DNA of 64,000 nucleotides from Nisaea acidiphila (GTDB lineage Bacteria > Pseudomonadota > Alphaproteobacteria > Thalassobaculales > Thalassobaculaceae): positions 4,644,501 through 4,708,500 of the forward strand of contig NZ_CP102480.1 in assembly GCF_024662015.1 (NCBI RefSeq). The letters are read 5' to 3'. The position numbers were made by a program, and so were the translations under genes. Positions 9,522-18,463 of this stretch are shown piece by piece; position 1 is the stretch's first letter; every line of letters starts with the position of its first letter. Below the pieces are notes generated by a model. That model had not been told where the DNA came from. It was given only the letters and a program-made list of their open reading frames with translations, and searched no databases.

Positions 9522-9713
9522 GCTGGAGAATTTAGTTTGGGTTTGAAATATCTGAAAGTGCCGAATTTGCATGATCGAGAGCCAAACCGCTATTCGGTTC
9601 CGAAAAAACTATGTGACCATTTGATTAAATTGAAAAAATCGCGGGCAGAGCCCTCGCCAAAAGTGATGCCGCCGGGTACTACGGGAGTATGATTTTTAGC
9701 GTGAGGCCGTGCG

Positions 9714-10271
9714 ATGCAGAATGAAGCCGGAACCGGGATTCTGTGGCTGGTTGTCGGCCCGTCAGGGGCCGGAAAGGATAGTCTTCTTGACGGTGCGAAA
9801 GAGTTGCTGCGGGAAAGTCCGCAGCACGTCTTCGTGCGTCGTGACATCACCCGTCCGGCGGAGGCCGGAGGAGAGGACCACAATCCGGTTTCCGTGGAGA
9901 TCTTCGAGAGCAAACGGAATCGCGGTGAATACAGCCTCAGTTGGGGAGCTCACGGACTGTTCTACGGCGTTCCTGCTTCAATTGAGGTGGAGCTCGCGCG
10001 CGGCGCGCATGTAATCGTCAATGTCTCCCGCTCGGTCATCGACGAGGCGCGCGAACGTTTCCAAGACGTCCGAGTGATCAACATCTCGGTGCCGCGCGAT
10101 GTCCTCGAGTCGCGTCTTCGCAGTCGCGGGCGGGAAACGGAGCAGGATATTCTCCGCCGCCTCGATCGCGCGGAGAGCGTGAGGTTGGAAGGCCCCGACG
10201 TGATTCAATTCTCCAATGACCGCCCGCTGGAAGAGTCCGTAGCGGATTTCACCGCGCTCATCGCGCGATAG
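9714..10271 (+). CDS. phnN: Ribose 1,5-bisphosphate phosphokinase PhnN
   Basis: 185 residues with a Walker A GPSGAGKDS at about 15-23 and a guanylate-kinase-like fold (RRDITRPAEAGGEDH, FSNDRPLEESV). PhnN uses ATP to convert ribose 1,5-bisphosphate to PRPP, letting the sugar product of the C-P lyase pathway re-enter metabolism. GAGG precedes the ATG by about 8 nt. It is convergent with the minus-strand phn operon, so it has its own promoter, probably in the AT-rich 9573-9713 gap. Confidence 0.93.
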   Translation: MQNEAGTGILWLVVGPSGAGKDSLLDGAKELLRESPQHVFVRRDITRPAEAGGEDHNPVSVEIFESKRNRGEYSLSWGAHGLFYGVPASIEVELARGAHVIVNVSRSVIDEARERFQDVRVINISVPRDVLESRLRSRGRETEQDILRRLDRAESVRLEGPDVIQFSNDRPLEESVADFTALIAR

Positions 10272-10287
10272 CGGGCGGCGGAGAATG

Positions 10288-10305
10288 TCCGGCAATCGTG
10301 CCGGA
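10288..10305. terminator. Hairpin between convergent phnN and acyltransferase gene
   Basis: A 7-bp perfect stem (TCCGGCA/TGCCGGA) with a four-base loop sits in the 37-bp gap between two convergent stops. There is no long T-run on either side, so it is a candidate bidirectional terminator by position only. Confidence 0.4.
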
Positions 10306-10308
10306 TAG

Positions 10309-10932
10309 TTACCGGTATTTCGCGAGAAAGTCGGCCGCCGAAAGGGCGCGAAAATCACCCATTCGCTCGGCCAGGAGGTCGTGCGGCCAATCCCACCATG
10401 CTAGGTCGATAAGGCCTTCCGCCGTTTTTTCGTCGACCCGGCGCTTGATCTCCTTCGACGGGACGCCGCCCACGATCGTATAGGGGGCGACATCCTTGCT
10501 GACGACCGCGCCCGCGGCGACGACCGCCCCCGTGCCCACATTGACGCCGGCGAGAATGGTCGCGCCATGCCCGATCCAGACATCGTGCCCGATGGTGCAG
10601 TGATGCTGACGGCGCCAATCGAAGAATGCCGCGTCGTCAGGCCCCATATCGTAGGCCTCGCTGCGATAGAGGAAATGATGCTGAGAAGCGCGCCAACTCG
10701 GATGATTGCCGGGATTAATCCGCGTATGCGACGCGATGGAGCAGAATTTTCCTATTGTCGCGTAGATGATGTCGCTGTCATTCACGACATAGGAATAGTC
10801 CCCCATCTCCGTTTCGATCACGGAGGTGCGGGCGCCGACCTCCGTCCAGGAACCGAGCTCGGAATCGCGGACCGTTGCGGTCTCGTGCACGCTCGGCATT
10901 GGGGAGAGTTTCTTCTGGCCCATTTCACTCAC
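10309..10932 (-). CDS. Phosphonate-associated hexapeptide-repeat acyltransferase
   Basis: 207 residues with a left-handed beta-helix: imperfect hexapeptide repeats run from about 30 to 165, with the chloramphenicol/xenobiotic acetyltransferase-like loop, [16 protein letters not shown] and [14 protein letters not shown]. This matches the transferase family repeatedly found in phn operons. It lies 20 nt downstream of phnM and ends the operon. Acetylation of an aminoalkylphosphonate or a sugar intermediate, in place of PhnO, is an inference. Confidence 0.88.
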   Translation of the reverse strand: MSEMGQKKLSPMPSVHETATVRDSELGSWTEVGARTSVIETEMGDYSYVVNDSDIIYATIGKFCSIASHTRINPGNHPSWRASQHHFLYRSEAYDMGPDDAAFFDWRRQHHCTIGHDVWIGHGATILAGVNVGTGAVVAAGAVVSKDVAPYTIVGGVPSKEIKRRVDEKTAEGLIDLAWWDWPHDLLAERMGDFRALSAADFLAKYR

Positions 10933-10952
10933 TCACTTTCAGACAGGCGGAA

Positions 10953-12110
10953 CTACGCGACGCGCAGACCGGAGCGCATGACTTTCCGGATGACGGGGGT
11001 GCCGTCCTTGGCCTGACGGACGCGGACAATGTCAGCGCGCTTGCCGGGGGCAATCTCGCCGCGGTCATCGAGGCCGACCATGCGGGCGGGGTTGCGGGTC
11101 ACGGTCGCGATGGCTTCCGGGAGCGGGACTCCGTGTTTTTCGTTAAGCAGGAACGCGCCGTGCAGCAGGCTCGCGGGCACGTAATCGGAAGAGAGTGCGT
11201 CGAGCACACCCGCTTCAGCAAGTTCCCCGGCCGAGACATTGCCGGAATGGGAGCCTCCCCGGACCACGTTCGGCCCGCCCATGATATTGGCGAGGCCTTT
11301 CTTGCGGGCGTGCTTGGCCGCCTCGAGTGTCGTCGGGAACTCGCTGATGGTGAGGCCGAGCTCGTGCGCCTCGTCGACATGCTCTTCCGTCGCATCGTCA
11401 TGGCTTGCGGTGACAATGTTTCGTGCGACACAAGCTGCGGCGATGGTCCGCCGGTGTTTGTCCGAATAGAGAACCTGGTTCTTCTTGCGGTCCTCGATCA
11501 TCTCGTCGAATTCGGCGTCGCTCATGGCTTGCTTGCCGAGATAGTAGACCCGCAATTTCTCGATATCGACGAACTGGCGCTGGCCTGGGGTATGGTCCAT
11601 TAGCGAGACGAGGCGTACGAGCGGGTCGTCCTGGAACGGCTCGAACAGGGCTACCGCGCGGGGATTGCCGACTTCGCACCGCATGTGGAGGAAGTGGTTG
11701 GCGCGGAGCATGTCATTCTCGCTGGCCTCGTGGATCGCCGCGGCGGACTCCACTAGGATTTCGTCCCGGGCATCATCTTTCACGGTCCCGCCGACGGCGA
11801 CGGCGTCGAGCACCGTCGTGATTCCGGCTGCCGCAACCTGCGCATCGTGCGCCATCAGGGCCGAGACCACCGGCCAATGTACTTTCGGGCGCGGGATCAG
11901 GTGTTTCTCAAGATTATCGGTGTGGAGTTCGACCAGGCCCGCGATCAGGAAATCGCCTTCGTAATCGATTGCTCCGGGGAGGGAGACGGGGCCTTCCGAG
12001 ATATCCTCGATCTTGTCCCCGCGAACCGTCACCGTGCCCCGGACCTCTCCTTCCGGCAGGATGATCCGGGCATTGGTCAGGACGGCATCCGGCGTTTCGG
12101 TCTTGCTCAC
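10953..12110 (-). CDS. phnM: Alpha-D-ribose 1-methylphosphonate 5-triphosphate diphosphatase PhnM
   Basis: 385 residues of the amidohydrolase superfamily. It has [11 protein letters not shown] in place of the classic HxH, ASHDDAT and the C-terminal GKRADIVRV strand, all diagnostic of PhnM. It removes pyrophosphate from the triphosphate intermediate made by PhnGHIL, giving the substrate of PhnJ. The start overlaps the phnL stop by 4 nt. Full length with conserved metal ligands, so presumably active. Confidence 0.95.
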   Translation of the reverse strand: MSKTETPDAVLTNARIILPEGEVRGTVTVRGDKIEDISEGPVSLPGAIDYEGDFLIAGLVELHTDNLEKHLIPRPKVHWPVVSALMAHDAQVAAAGITTVLDAVAVGGTVKDDARDEILVESAAAIHEASENDMLRANHFLHMRCEVGNPRAVALFEPFQDDPLVRLVSLMDHTPGQRQFVDIEKLRVYYLGKQAMSDAEFDEMIEDRKKNQVLYSDKHRRTIAAACVARNIVTASHDDATEEHVDEAHELGLTISEFPTTLEAAKHARKKGLANIMGGPNVVRGGSHSGNVSAGELAEAGVLDALSSDYVPASLLHGAFLLNEKHGVPLPEAIATVTRNPARMVGLDDRGEIAPGKRADIVRVRQAKDGTPVIRKVMRSGLRVA

Positions 12111-12817
12111 GCGGCTTTCCTCGCTTCTTCCAGGGTATAGGTCCGGGTCCCCACGGCCTCGCGGACCTGGCTGTCATGGAATATCCCGACAATCGCGGCG
12201 CCGCCCTCGCGGGCCTCGTTGATAAGGTCGACAACAGTCTGGCGGTTCTCGGCGTCGAGCGACGCGGTCGGCTCGTCCAACAACAGGACCGGATAGTCGA
12301 GAATGAGGGTCATCGCGATATTGACCCGCTGTTGCTCACCGCCGGAGAACGTCGCGGGCGGCAACGACCAGAGACTCTCGGGGATGCGCAAGCGGGTCAG
12401 CAGCGTCGCGGCTTTTTCCCGAGCGCCCCTCTCGTCCATACCGCGCGCGAGCAGCGGTTCCATAACAAGATCGAGCGTACTGACCCGCGGGATCACCCGG
12501 AGAAACTGGCTGACATAGCCGAGCGTGCGGGCCCGGATGTCGAGCACGACATGGGGCGGTGCCGTCACCAGATCGAGAAGCTCGTCGTCGTGGCGAACTT
12601 CCACCTTGCCGGACTGCGGCAGGTAATTCGCATAGAGCGACCGCAACAGGGTGGATTTCCCGGAGCCGGACGGACCGGCGAGAATGATGCATTCGCCGCG
12701 TTCGACAGAGAAGGAGACATTCTCGAGCACCGTAAGCGTGACGCCGCCCTGATTGTGCAGCGTGAAGCTCTTCACCAGGTTTTCGACATGAATCATTTCG
12801 TTGGAAGTGTCGGTCAT
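12107..12817 (-). CDS. phnL: C-P lyase ABC-type ATPase PhnL
   Basis: 236 residues from the ATG at 12817, which lies 7 nt past the phnK stop; a longer frame reaches 12868 but would overlap phnK. It has Walker [10 protein letters not shown], signature [12 protein letters not shown] and Walker [12 protein letters not shown]. PhnL is an ABC ATPase without a permease that docks on the C-P lyase core and is needed with PhnGHI for triphosphate formation. It couples by a 4-nt overlap to phnM. Confidence 0.94.
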   Translation of the reverse strand: MTDTSNEMIHVENLVKSFTLHNQGGVTLTVLENVSFSVERGECIILAGPSGSGKSTLLRSLYANYLPQSGKVEVRHDDELLDLVTAPPHVVLDIRARTLGYVSQFLRVIPRVSTLDLVMEPLLARGMDERGAREKAATLLTRLRIPESLWSLPPATFSGGEQQRVNIAMTLILDYPVLLLDEPTASLDAENRQTVVDLINEAREGGAAIVGIFHDSQVREAVGTRTYTLEEARKAA

Positions 12818-12824
12818 ATCGGGC

Positions 12825-13613
12825 TCACACGGGCAGGATCGAGGAGACAAGGAGCTGGGTATAGGCATGCTGCGGATCGTCGAGGACCTGGTCCGTAAGG
12901 CCTTGCTCGACGACCCGTCCCTTGCGCATCACCATCAGCCGGTCGGACAGCAGGCGGACGACGCCGAGATCGTGGGTGACGATGATGCAGGCGATGCCGA
13001 GCTGGCGGACAAGGCCGCGCACCAGGTCTAGAAGGCGTGCCTGTACCGAGACGTCTAGTCCGCTGGTCGGCTCGTCCATGAAGACGAGACGCGGCTTGGT
13101 TACGAGGTTCCGGGCGATTTGCAGGCGCTGCTGCATGCCGCCTGAGAAGGTCCGGGGCAGATCGTCCATCCGTCCGAGATCCATCTCGACCTTTTCCAGC
13201 CACTCGCACGAAGTCTCTCGGATCGACGCATAGTTTCGGTCGCCGACCGCCATCAAGCGTTCGCCGACGTTTGCGCCTGCCGAAACGTTCATGCGCAGAC
13301 CGTCACGGGCGCTTTGATAGATGATGCCCCAATCGGTCCGCATCAGCATGCGGCGCTCGGCTTCCGAGAGCGCATAGATATCCTGCAGGCCGTCCACCCG
13401 GGTATTGAAGCGGACAGTGCCGCCTGTCGGCTGCATCAGCCCTGAGGCGCAGCGGAGCAGGGTGGATTTTCCGGAGCCGGACTCGCCCACGATGCCGAGC
13501 ACTTCGCCGGGATAGAGCGAGAAATGGACGTCCTCACAGCCGATATTCTGGCCGTATTTCTGGGTGACGCCTTCAACTTCGAGGAGGGGGCCGTTATCTC
13601 GCCGCGCCGTCAT
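12825..13613 (-). CDS. phnK: C-P lyase ABC-type ATPase PhnK
   Basis: 262 residues with Walker [10 protein letters not shown], signature [12 protein letters not shown] and Walker [13 protein letters not shown], resembling oligopeptide-transport ATPases, as PhnK does. It binds the PhnJ side of the C-P lyase core complex. The start overlaps the phnJ stop by 4 nt and the end lies 7 nt before phnL, so the ATPases are made together with the core. Confidence 0.94.
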   Translation of the reverse strand: MTARRDNGPLLEVEGVTQKYGQNIGCEDVHFSLYPGEVLGIVGESGSGKSTLLRCASGLMQPTGGTVRFNTRVDGLQDIYALSEAERRMLMRTDWGIIYQSARDGLRMNVSAGANVGERLMAVGDRNYASIRETSCEWLEKVEMDLGRMDDLPRTFSGGMQQRLQIARNLVTKPRLVFMDEPTSGLDVSVQARLLDLVRGLVRQLGIACIIVTHDLGVVRLLSDRLMVMRKGRVVEQGLTDQVLDDPQHAYTQLLVSSILPV

Positions 13614-14569
13614 TCTGCCGCTCCCTTGATTTCATCTTCGCCGGACTTTTCAGGCGTCACGCCCAGGTGGCCGACATGGCCGGCTTCGCGCCGTTCGGCA
13701 CAGTAATCGCTGTCCGAGCAGACAAACATCTTGCCGCCCGCATCGTCGGTGATGACCTCGTCGAGATAGCTGTCATCCGCGCCACAGAGCGCGCAGGTGT
13801 CGTCCCAGGACTGGATGGTGAACGGATGATCCTCGAAATCGAGGCTTTTCACGTCCGTATAGGGCGGGACGGCATAGATCCGCTTCTCGCGACCGGCGCC
13901 AAAGAGCTGGAGCGCGGCCATCTGGTGCATTTTCGGATTGTCGAATTTCGGGATCGGGCTCGGAGCCATGATGTAGCGGCCGTTGACCAGCACCGGGTAA
14001 TTGTAGGCCGTGGTGATGCGGCCGTACCGCGCAATGCTCTCGTAAAGGCTGACATGCATGACGCCATATTCCTCGAGCGCATGCATCTTGCGCGTCTCGG
14101 TCTCGCGCGGTTCGACCCAGCGGAGCGGTTCCGGGATCGGCACCTGATAGACCAGGATTTGTTCCTCGGTCAGCGGCTTCTCCGGGATCCGGTGCCGGGT
14201 CTGGATGACAGTCGCGTCCGAGGTCTTTTCCGTCGTCTCGACGCCGGCGGTCTTGGCGAAGAAGCGGCGGATGTTCACCGCGTTGGTGGTGTCGTCGGCT
14301 CCCTGGTCGATGACCTTCAGGGTGTCGTCCTCTCCGATCACCGCCGCCGTCACCTGCATGCCGCCGGTGCCCCAGCCATAGGGCAGCGGCATTTCCCGGC
14401 TGCCGAACGGAACCTGATATCCCGGGATCGCGACGCCTTTCAGAATGGCGCGGCGGATCATCCGCTTCGTCTGTTCGTCAAGGTAGGCGAAGTTGTATCC
14501 CTCGACCTGCGCGACCGGCTTGTCGTGTTCGGGCGCCTGCCAGGGCTGATTTTCTTGAGTGGTGCTCAT
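13610..14569 (-). CDS. phnJ: Carbon-phosphorus lyase catalytic subunit PhnJ
   Basis: 319 residues. The iron-sulfur cysteines are arranged C-x2-C-x21-C-x5-C at 259, 262, 284 and 290, the known PhnJ pattern. The glycine-rich YGWGTGG region lies at about 64-70. This is the radical-SAM enzyme that cleaves the C-P bond of 5-phosphoribosyl 1-phosphonate, releasing the alkane (methane from methylphosphonate) and the cyclic phosphate. The full set of key residues suggests a working enzyme. It sits between phnI (9 nt upstream) and phnK (4-nt overlap). Confidence 0.96.
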   Translation of the reverse strand: MSTTQENQPWQAPEHDKPVAQVEGYNFAYLDEQTKRMIRRAILKGVAIPGYQVPFGSREMPLPYGWGTGGMQVTAAVIGEDDTLKVIDQGADDTTNAVNIRRFFAKTAGVETTEKTSDATVIQTRHRIPEKPLTEEQILVYQVPIPEPLRWVEPRETETRKMHALEEYGVMHVSLYESIARYGRITTAYNYPVLVNGRYIMAPSPIPKFDNPKMHQMAALQLFGAGREKRIYAVPPYTDVKSLDFEDHPFTIQSWDDTCALCGADDSYLDEVITDDAGGKMFVCSDSDYCAERREAGHVGHLGVTPEKSGEDEIKGAAE

Positions 14570-14578
14570 GTTGTCGTC

Positions 14579-15697
14579 CTACTCGGCCGCGGCCAGTTCG
14601 TCGTCTTCGCTTTGGTTATGGTTTTCGCTCGCTTCTATTTCGGCCCTGAGCTCCCGGACCGTCACCAGTTCGCCCTGGAAATCGACATAGTGGGGAAGCT
14701 TCAGGTGCTGGACGAAGCCGGAGGCCTCGACATTGTCGGAGTGATAGAGCACGAATTCCTCGTCCTGCGCCGGCGCCGTGATCTCCTCGCCGAACTCGCG
14801 TGCCCGGAGTGCCCGATCCACCAGAGCCATGGACATGGCCTTGCGTTCGCAATGGCCGAAGGTCAGCCCATAGCCTCGGGTAAACTGCGGAGGAACCTTC
14901 GCTGAGCCCTTGAACTGATTCACCATCTGGCATTCGGTAACGGTGATCTCGCCGATTTCGATCTCGAAGCCGAGTTCTTCAGGGACAAACGAGACGGCCA
15001 GCTCGCCCATGCGTATTTCGCCGGCGAAGGGGTGATTGTTGCCGAAGCCGCGCTGGGTCGAATATCCGAGCGCAAGAAGGAAGCCTTCGTCGCCGCGGGC
15101 GAGGTTCTGAAGCCGCGTCGCTCGATCGGCGGGGAACGACATCGATTCCCGGGTCAGGTCGGAAACCGGCGCATCCTCGTCGTCCGGGATCTCAAGCTCT
15201 ATCAGGCCTTCGTGGTCCAGGATATCCGCGACCCGCGGCATGCCGTCGGCTACCGGTTCGTCGGCTTTCGGCGCCTCGCCGGTTTCGCCGTTCGCGGCAA
15301 GAGTGAAGTCGAGCAGGCGATGCGTGTAGTCGAAGCTCGGGCCGAGGATCTGGCCACCCGGCAGATCCTTGTAGGTCGCGGAGATGCGTCGTCGGATGTG
15401 CATTTTTCCAGTGTCTATCGGTAAAGACGCTCCGAAGCGGGGCAGGGTGGTTCTGTAGGCGCGGAGTAGGAACACGGCTTCTTGGATGTCGCCATTGGCC
15501 TGCTTGACGGCGAGGGCCGCCAGATCGGGGTCATAGAGCGAGCCCTCGGTCATCACGCGGTCGACGGCCAGAGGCAGCTGTTCGCGGATCTGCGCGATCG
15601 TGAGTTCGGGAACGCGCCGGTCGCCACGGCGGACGTCGGCAAGATAGTGCAGCGAGTTCTCGATGGCCTTGTCGCCGCCTTTGACAGCTACATACAT
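14579..15697 (-). CDS. phnI: C-P lyase complex subunit PhnI
   Basis: 372 residues from the ATG at 15697. AGGAAAGGA lies just upstream, and a longer reading (to 15763) would overlap phnH. It begins MYVAVKGGDKAIENS, the family N-terminus. PhnI is the nucleosidase-like subunit that, with PhnG, PhnH and PhnL, exchanges adenine of ATP for the phosphonate. It lies 4 nt after the phnH stop. Confidence 0.95.
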   Translation of the reverse strand: MYVAVKGGDKAIENSLHYLADVRRGDRRVPELTIAQIREQLPLAVDRVMTEGSLYDPDLAALAVKQANGDIQEAVFLLRAYRTTLPRFGASLPIDTGKMHIRRRISATYKDLPGGQILGPSFDYTHRLLDFTLAANGETGEAPKADEPVADGMPRVADILDHEGLIELEIPDDEDAPVSDLTRESMSFPADRATRLQNLARGDEGFLLALGYSTQRGFGNNHPFAGEIRMGELAVSFVPEELGFEIEIGEITVTECQMVNQFKGSAKVPPQFTRGYGLTFGHCERKAMSMALVDRALRAREFGEEITAPAQDEEFVLYHSDNVEASGFVQHLKLPHYVDFQGELVTVRELRAEIEASENHNQSEDDELAAAE

Positions 15698-15701
15698 GGC
15701 A

Positions 15702-16322
15702 CTATTCCTTTCCTGCCGTGAGGCTGACGGTCGTGGTGCGCGGGATCGCGACCATGGAGGCACCGGAAACGAAGACGAGGTCGATGCCGCGCGGGAAGTA
15801 GCGCTGCTTTGCCTCCCGTGCCGCCCAGAAACTGTCCGGGACGTCGGAAAGGCCGAGACGAGCCTGATCCTTGATGCCCGGGCCGGTCAGGACGAGGGGG
15901 CCGTCGTCCGAGATGGTTTCAATCTGGATGAGCAGTGTCGCGCCGTTTTCCGGATACTCGTCGGTACCTGAATTGAAGGCCGAGAGGTCGTCGGGCGCGC
16001 CGTCGAGGATGGCGAAAGTCGCGTCCTTGCTCTCGGTTGTGATCTGCGTGCCGCAATGGAATTTCAAATAGGCCCGAGATGCTTCGGTAGAGAGCGCGGG
16101 CGAGAGGTAGAGCGGCGTCTCGTAGTCCACGAGAGCGAGGGCAATGGCCGTTGCCGCGAGATCCAGGGTAGCCGGCCCGTCTATGTCAATTTCAATTGTC
16201 TGTGGCTTGCCGGGCCGCGACATGGCTTCGAGGAGCCGGCGAAAGACGTTCTGAGAGTCCGCGACGACATCGGGGAACCCGGGTGTGAGTGCGGTGGGCT
16301 GGGAAAGGTTTGCGTTCGGCAT
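15702..16322 (-). CDS. phnH: C-P lyase complex subunit PhnH
   Basis: 206 residues containing ALTPGFPDVVADSQNVFRRL and LSRPGKPQ-like segments near the N-terminus and FPRGIDLVFVSG near the C-terminus, as in PhnH. It is a non-catalytic, PLP-transferase-fold member of the PhnG2H2I2J2 core. Gaps of 4 nt on either side place it firmly in the operon. Confidence 0.94.
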   Translation of the reverse strand: MPNANLSQPTALTPGFPDVVADSQNVFRRLLEAMSRPGKPQTIEIDIDGPATLDLAATAIALALVDYETPLYLSPALSTEASRAYLKFHCGTQITTESKDATFAILDGAPDDLSAFNSGTDEYPENGATLLIQIETISDDGPLVLTGPGIKDQARLGLSDVPDSFWAAREAKQRYFPRGIDLVFVSGASMVAIPRTTTVSLTAGKE

Positions 16323-16326
16323 TGGG

Positions 16327-16788
16327 TCAGTTCTCCCGCGCGACAGTGAAGAACTCGACCTTGGTCGCTGCCGCCTTTCGGCTTTCTGCGAGCCGGCTTT
16401 GCTGGTGGCGGAGTTCGAGCGGTTTGATGATGGAGTGCTCGACGGTCTCTGCTCGCTCCTCGTGCTGCATCAGTGCATCTATTACTGCGGCGATTTCCGC
16501 ATGGTCCTTGTTGCGTCCGGAAACATAGCCGTGTCCGATAACCCCGGATTTCAGCCCGACCGTGCAGCGCGTCACGGTCATTTCGCCCGCGTTAAACCGG
16601 TTGCCGGTTCCGCCCATGCGTCCCCGAACCATCACCATGCCGATTTCGGGCGCGCGGATGCGGCTCCATTCGGGCTTATCGGGCAGGTTCTGCCAGAGGC
16701 TGTTCAAGTCGTCATAGGAAGCTTTTGCGAGGATTGACATCCATCGCTTGCGGGGTGCTGTCGGGGTGGCGGGGGGCTGCCTGTCCAT
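16327..16788 (-). CDS. phnG: C-P lyase complex subunit PhnG
   Basis: 153 residues with the family segments RKRWMSILAKAS, GMVMVRGRMGGTGNRFN and TRCTVGL. It is the first gene of the minus-strand phn operon and a structural member of the C-P lyase core required for ribosyl transfer to the phosphonate. The upstream 128 bp are shared with divergent phnF and contain inverted repeats. Confidence 0.94.
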   Translation of the reverse strand: MDRQPPATPTAPRKRWMSILAKASYDDLNSLWQNLPDKPEWSRIRAPEIGMVMVRGRMGGTGNRFNAGEMTVTRCTVGLKSGVIGHGYVSGRNKDHAEIAAVIDALMQHEERAETVEHSIIKPLELRHQQSRLAESRKAAATKVEFFTVAREN

Positions 16789-16804
16789 CTGGGCCTCTCG
16801 TTCG

Positions 16805-16852
16805 ACAAATCGAATATTTGTCTAGATGTCTATATCTTTTAATGTTATAGAC
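16805..16852. promoter_or_regulatory. Operator-like inverted repeats between phnG and phnF
   Basis: Two inverted repeats lie in tandem. ACAAAT-N5-ATTTGT spans 16805-16821. GTCTATA-N11-TATAGAC spans 16828-16852, with an extra GTCTA at 16820 giving direct half-sites 8 bp apart. GTnTA half-sites fit the HutC-type GntR consensus GTnTAnAC that I recall for PhnF relatives. The stretch is AT-rich against a GC-rich background. Repression of both the phn operon and phnF by PhnF is the likely role. Confidence 0.6.
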
Positions 16853-16916
16853 CTCCCGGTCGGTCCGCGCAATGGCACGGCCGGTGAAATTTTGATGACT
16901 CTCGGGGGAGTGCCGC

Positions 16917-17636
16917 GTGATCGAACGAAAAAGTGGTCAGGCTTTGTGGCGCCAGATTGCGACCGACATTTCAAACGCCATCCGCTCGGGCCAATTCGCC
17001 CCGGGAAGCAAATTGCCGACGGAAGCCGAGCTGTCGGAACGTTACGGGGTGAACCGGCATACCTTGCGACGAGCGGTCGCTGAGCTTGCCGAGGACGGAG
17101 TGATCCGGGTCGAGCAGGGACGGGGGAGTTTCGTTCAGGAGCATGTCCTGGACTATCTCGTCGCGAAGAAGACCCGGTTTTCGGATAACGTCCTGCGCCA
17201 AAAAAGAACACCGGGTGGGCGAACCCTGTTGGTCGAGACCGTGGAAGGGGATCCATCGATCCTGAAACAGCTCGAATTGCCGGAAGGAAGCGAGCTTATC
17301 CGGCTTGACCGGATCGGCGAGGTCGACGGTCGGCCGATCTCGGTCGGGAGTCATTATTTTCCGGCATCCCGTGTGCCAGGTTTCGCGGGGATTTACGAAG
17401 AGCTGGACTCGATCACCCGGACCCTGACCCACCTTGGCCATGGGGAATATACCCGAAAGGTCACGCGAGTGACGGCGTCGATGCCCGATGCCCAGGACGC
17501 CGAATGCCTTCAGCAACCGCGCAACCGCCCGGTCCTTATGGTCGAGTCCATCAACGTCACGCCAGACGGCGCGCCGATCGAGTATGGACTTGCAAGATAT
17601 GCGGCGGATCGTTTCCAGCTCGTGTTCGAGAGCTGA
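16917..17636 (+). CDS. phnF: Phosphonate operon regulator PhnF (GntR/HutC family)
   Basis: 239 residues from a GTG. The N-terminal winged helix-turn-helix (about 1-75) contains LPTEAELSERYGVNRHTLRRA. A UTRA ligand-binding domain (about 90-235) follows, with PISVGSHYFPASRVPG and RPVLMVESIN. It is divergent from phnG across a palindrome-bearing gap, the normal place for the repressor of C-P lyase genes. The effector is probably a phosphonate or a pathway intermediate (inference). Confidence 0.93.
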   Translation: MIERKSGQALWRQIATDISNAIRSGQFAPGSKLPTEAELSERYGVNRHTLRRAVAELAEDGVIRVEQGRGSFVQEHVLDYLVAKKTRFSDNVLRQKRTPGGRTLLVETVEGDPSILKQLELPEGSELIRLDRIGEVDGRPISVGSHYFPASRVPGFAGIYEELDSITRTLTHLGHGEYTRKVTRVTASMPDAQDAECLQQPRNRPVLMVESINVTPDGAPIEYGLARYAADRFQLVFES

Positions 17637-17788
17637 TTCCTTTGCTGGAACGATTGTTCGTCACGGATTCGAAAGAAACTGATCGCAAAGCGATCCTTGA
17701 CCTCGGAAGCGCCACGGGCGAGGTAGTAGCGTCTTTGTAACCCGCGTGAAGCGGGACGATTCAAGGGAGGCGGGCAGCAGACCTGCCG

Positions 17789-18463
17789 ATGGGACCGATG
17801 GCGACATCCACCTACGTATTGCGTCTCGTCAAAGACGTTTTCTCTCCACATGCCGTGTCCAAGAGCCTGCCTGACGCGTTCCGGATTCTGTATTGCAATT
17901 CCGGCGACCTCGCTTTCGAGGGGGGAGCCGCATTGAGGCCAGACGAGGCTCTGTACATGCGTACGGGCTATGCGCTGCGGGCCGGAACGGAAGGCGGAGA
18001 ACTCTGGCGCTGGGAAGTCGGCGAATCCGCTGCAGATCCCGATCTCGATCTCGGCGAGGGGATCCGCAGCGAACTCGTGGTGGGCAACCCGGTGCCGAAT
18101 GTCGAGAAGCTTGAGGACTGGCTGATCCGCTGCGACAGCGTCCTGTTTCCGACCGGCGGCACGGCAGTCCCTCACACCCATATCGGTCCGGGCATCCGCT
18201 GCATGCGGAACGGAAAGCTGACGCTCTCGACGGACACCAAGTCGCAGGATTATTACCCCGGCGACGCCTGGTTCGAACCGGGCGGCGAGGCGGTCTGGGC
18301 CAATGCCTGCACCGAGGAATGCACGACCTTCATCCGCGTGCTCCTGCTGCCCAAGGATCTGAAGGGCAAAAGCTCGATCCGCTATCTGAACGAAGCGGAC
18401 CGGCAAAAACCGAAATCACAACGCTATAAGAGTTATGTCGATGAGCTCCTCTCCCTCAAGTAA
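17789..18463 (+). CDS. Cupin-fold protein of unknown function
   Basis: 224 residues. The core contains PHTHIGPGIRC and YYPGDAWFEPG, which resemble the two cupin motifs with metal-binding histidines (HTH) and the glycine-rich turn. A second, weaker barrel may precede it (about 30-90). No signal peptide. The 3' end overlaps the following ThDP enzyme by 29 nt, so the two are co-translated and probably act together. An in-frame ATG at 17798 is an alternative start. The reaction is not deducible. Confidence 0.75.
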   Translation: MGPMATSTYVLRLVKDVFSPHAVSKSLPDAFRILYCNSGDLAFEGGAALRPDEALYMRTGYALRAGTEGGELWRWEVGESAADPDLDLGEGIRSELVVGNPVPNVEKLEDWLIRCDSVLFPTGGTAVPHTHIGPGIRCMRNGKLTLSTDTKSQDYYPGDAWFEPGGEAVWANACTEECTTFIRVLLLPKDLKGKSSIRYLNEADRQKPKSQRYKSYVDELLSLK

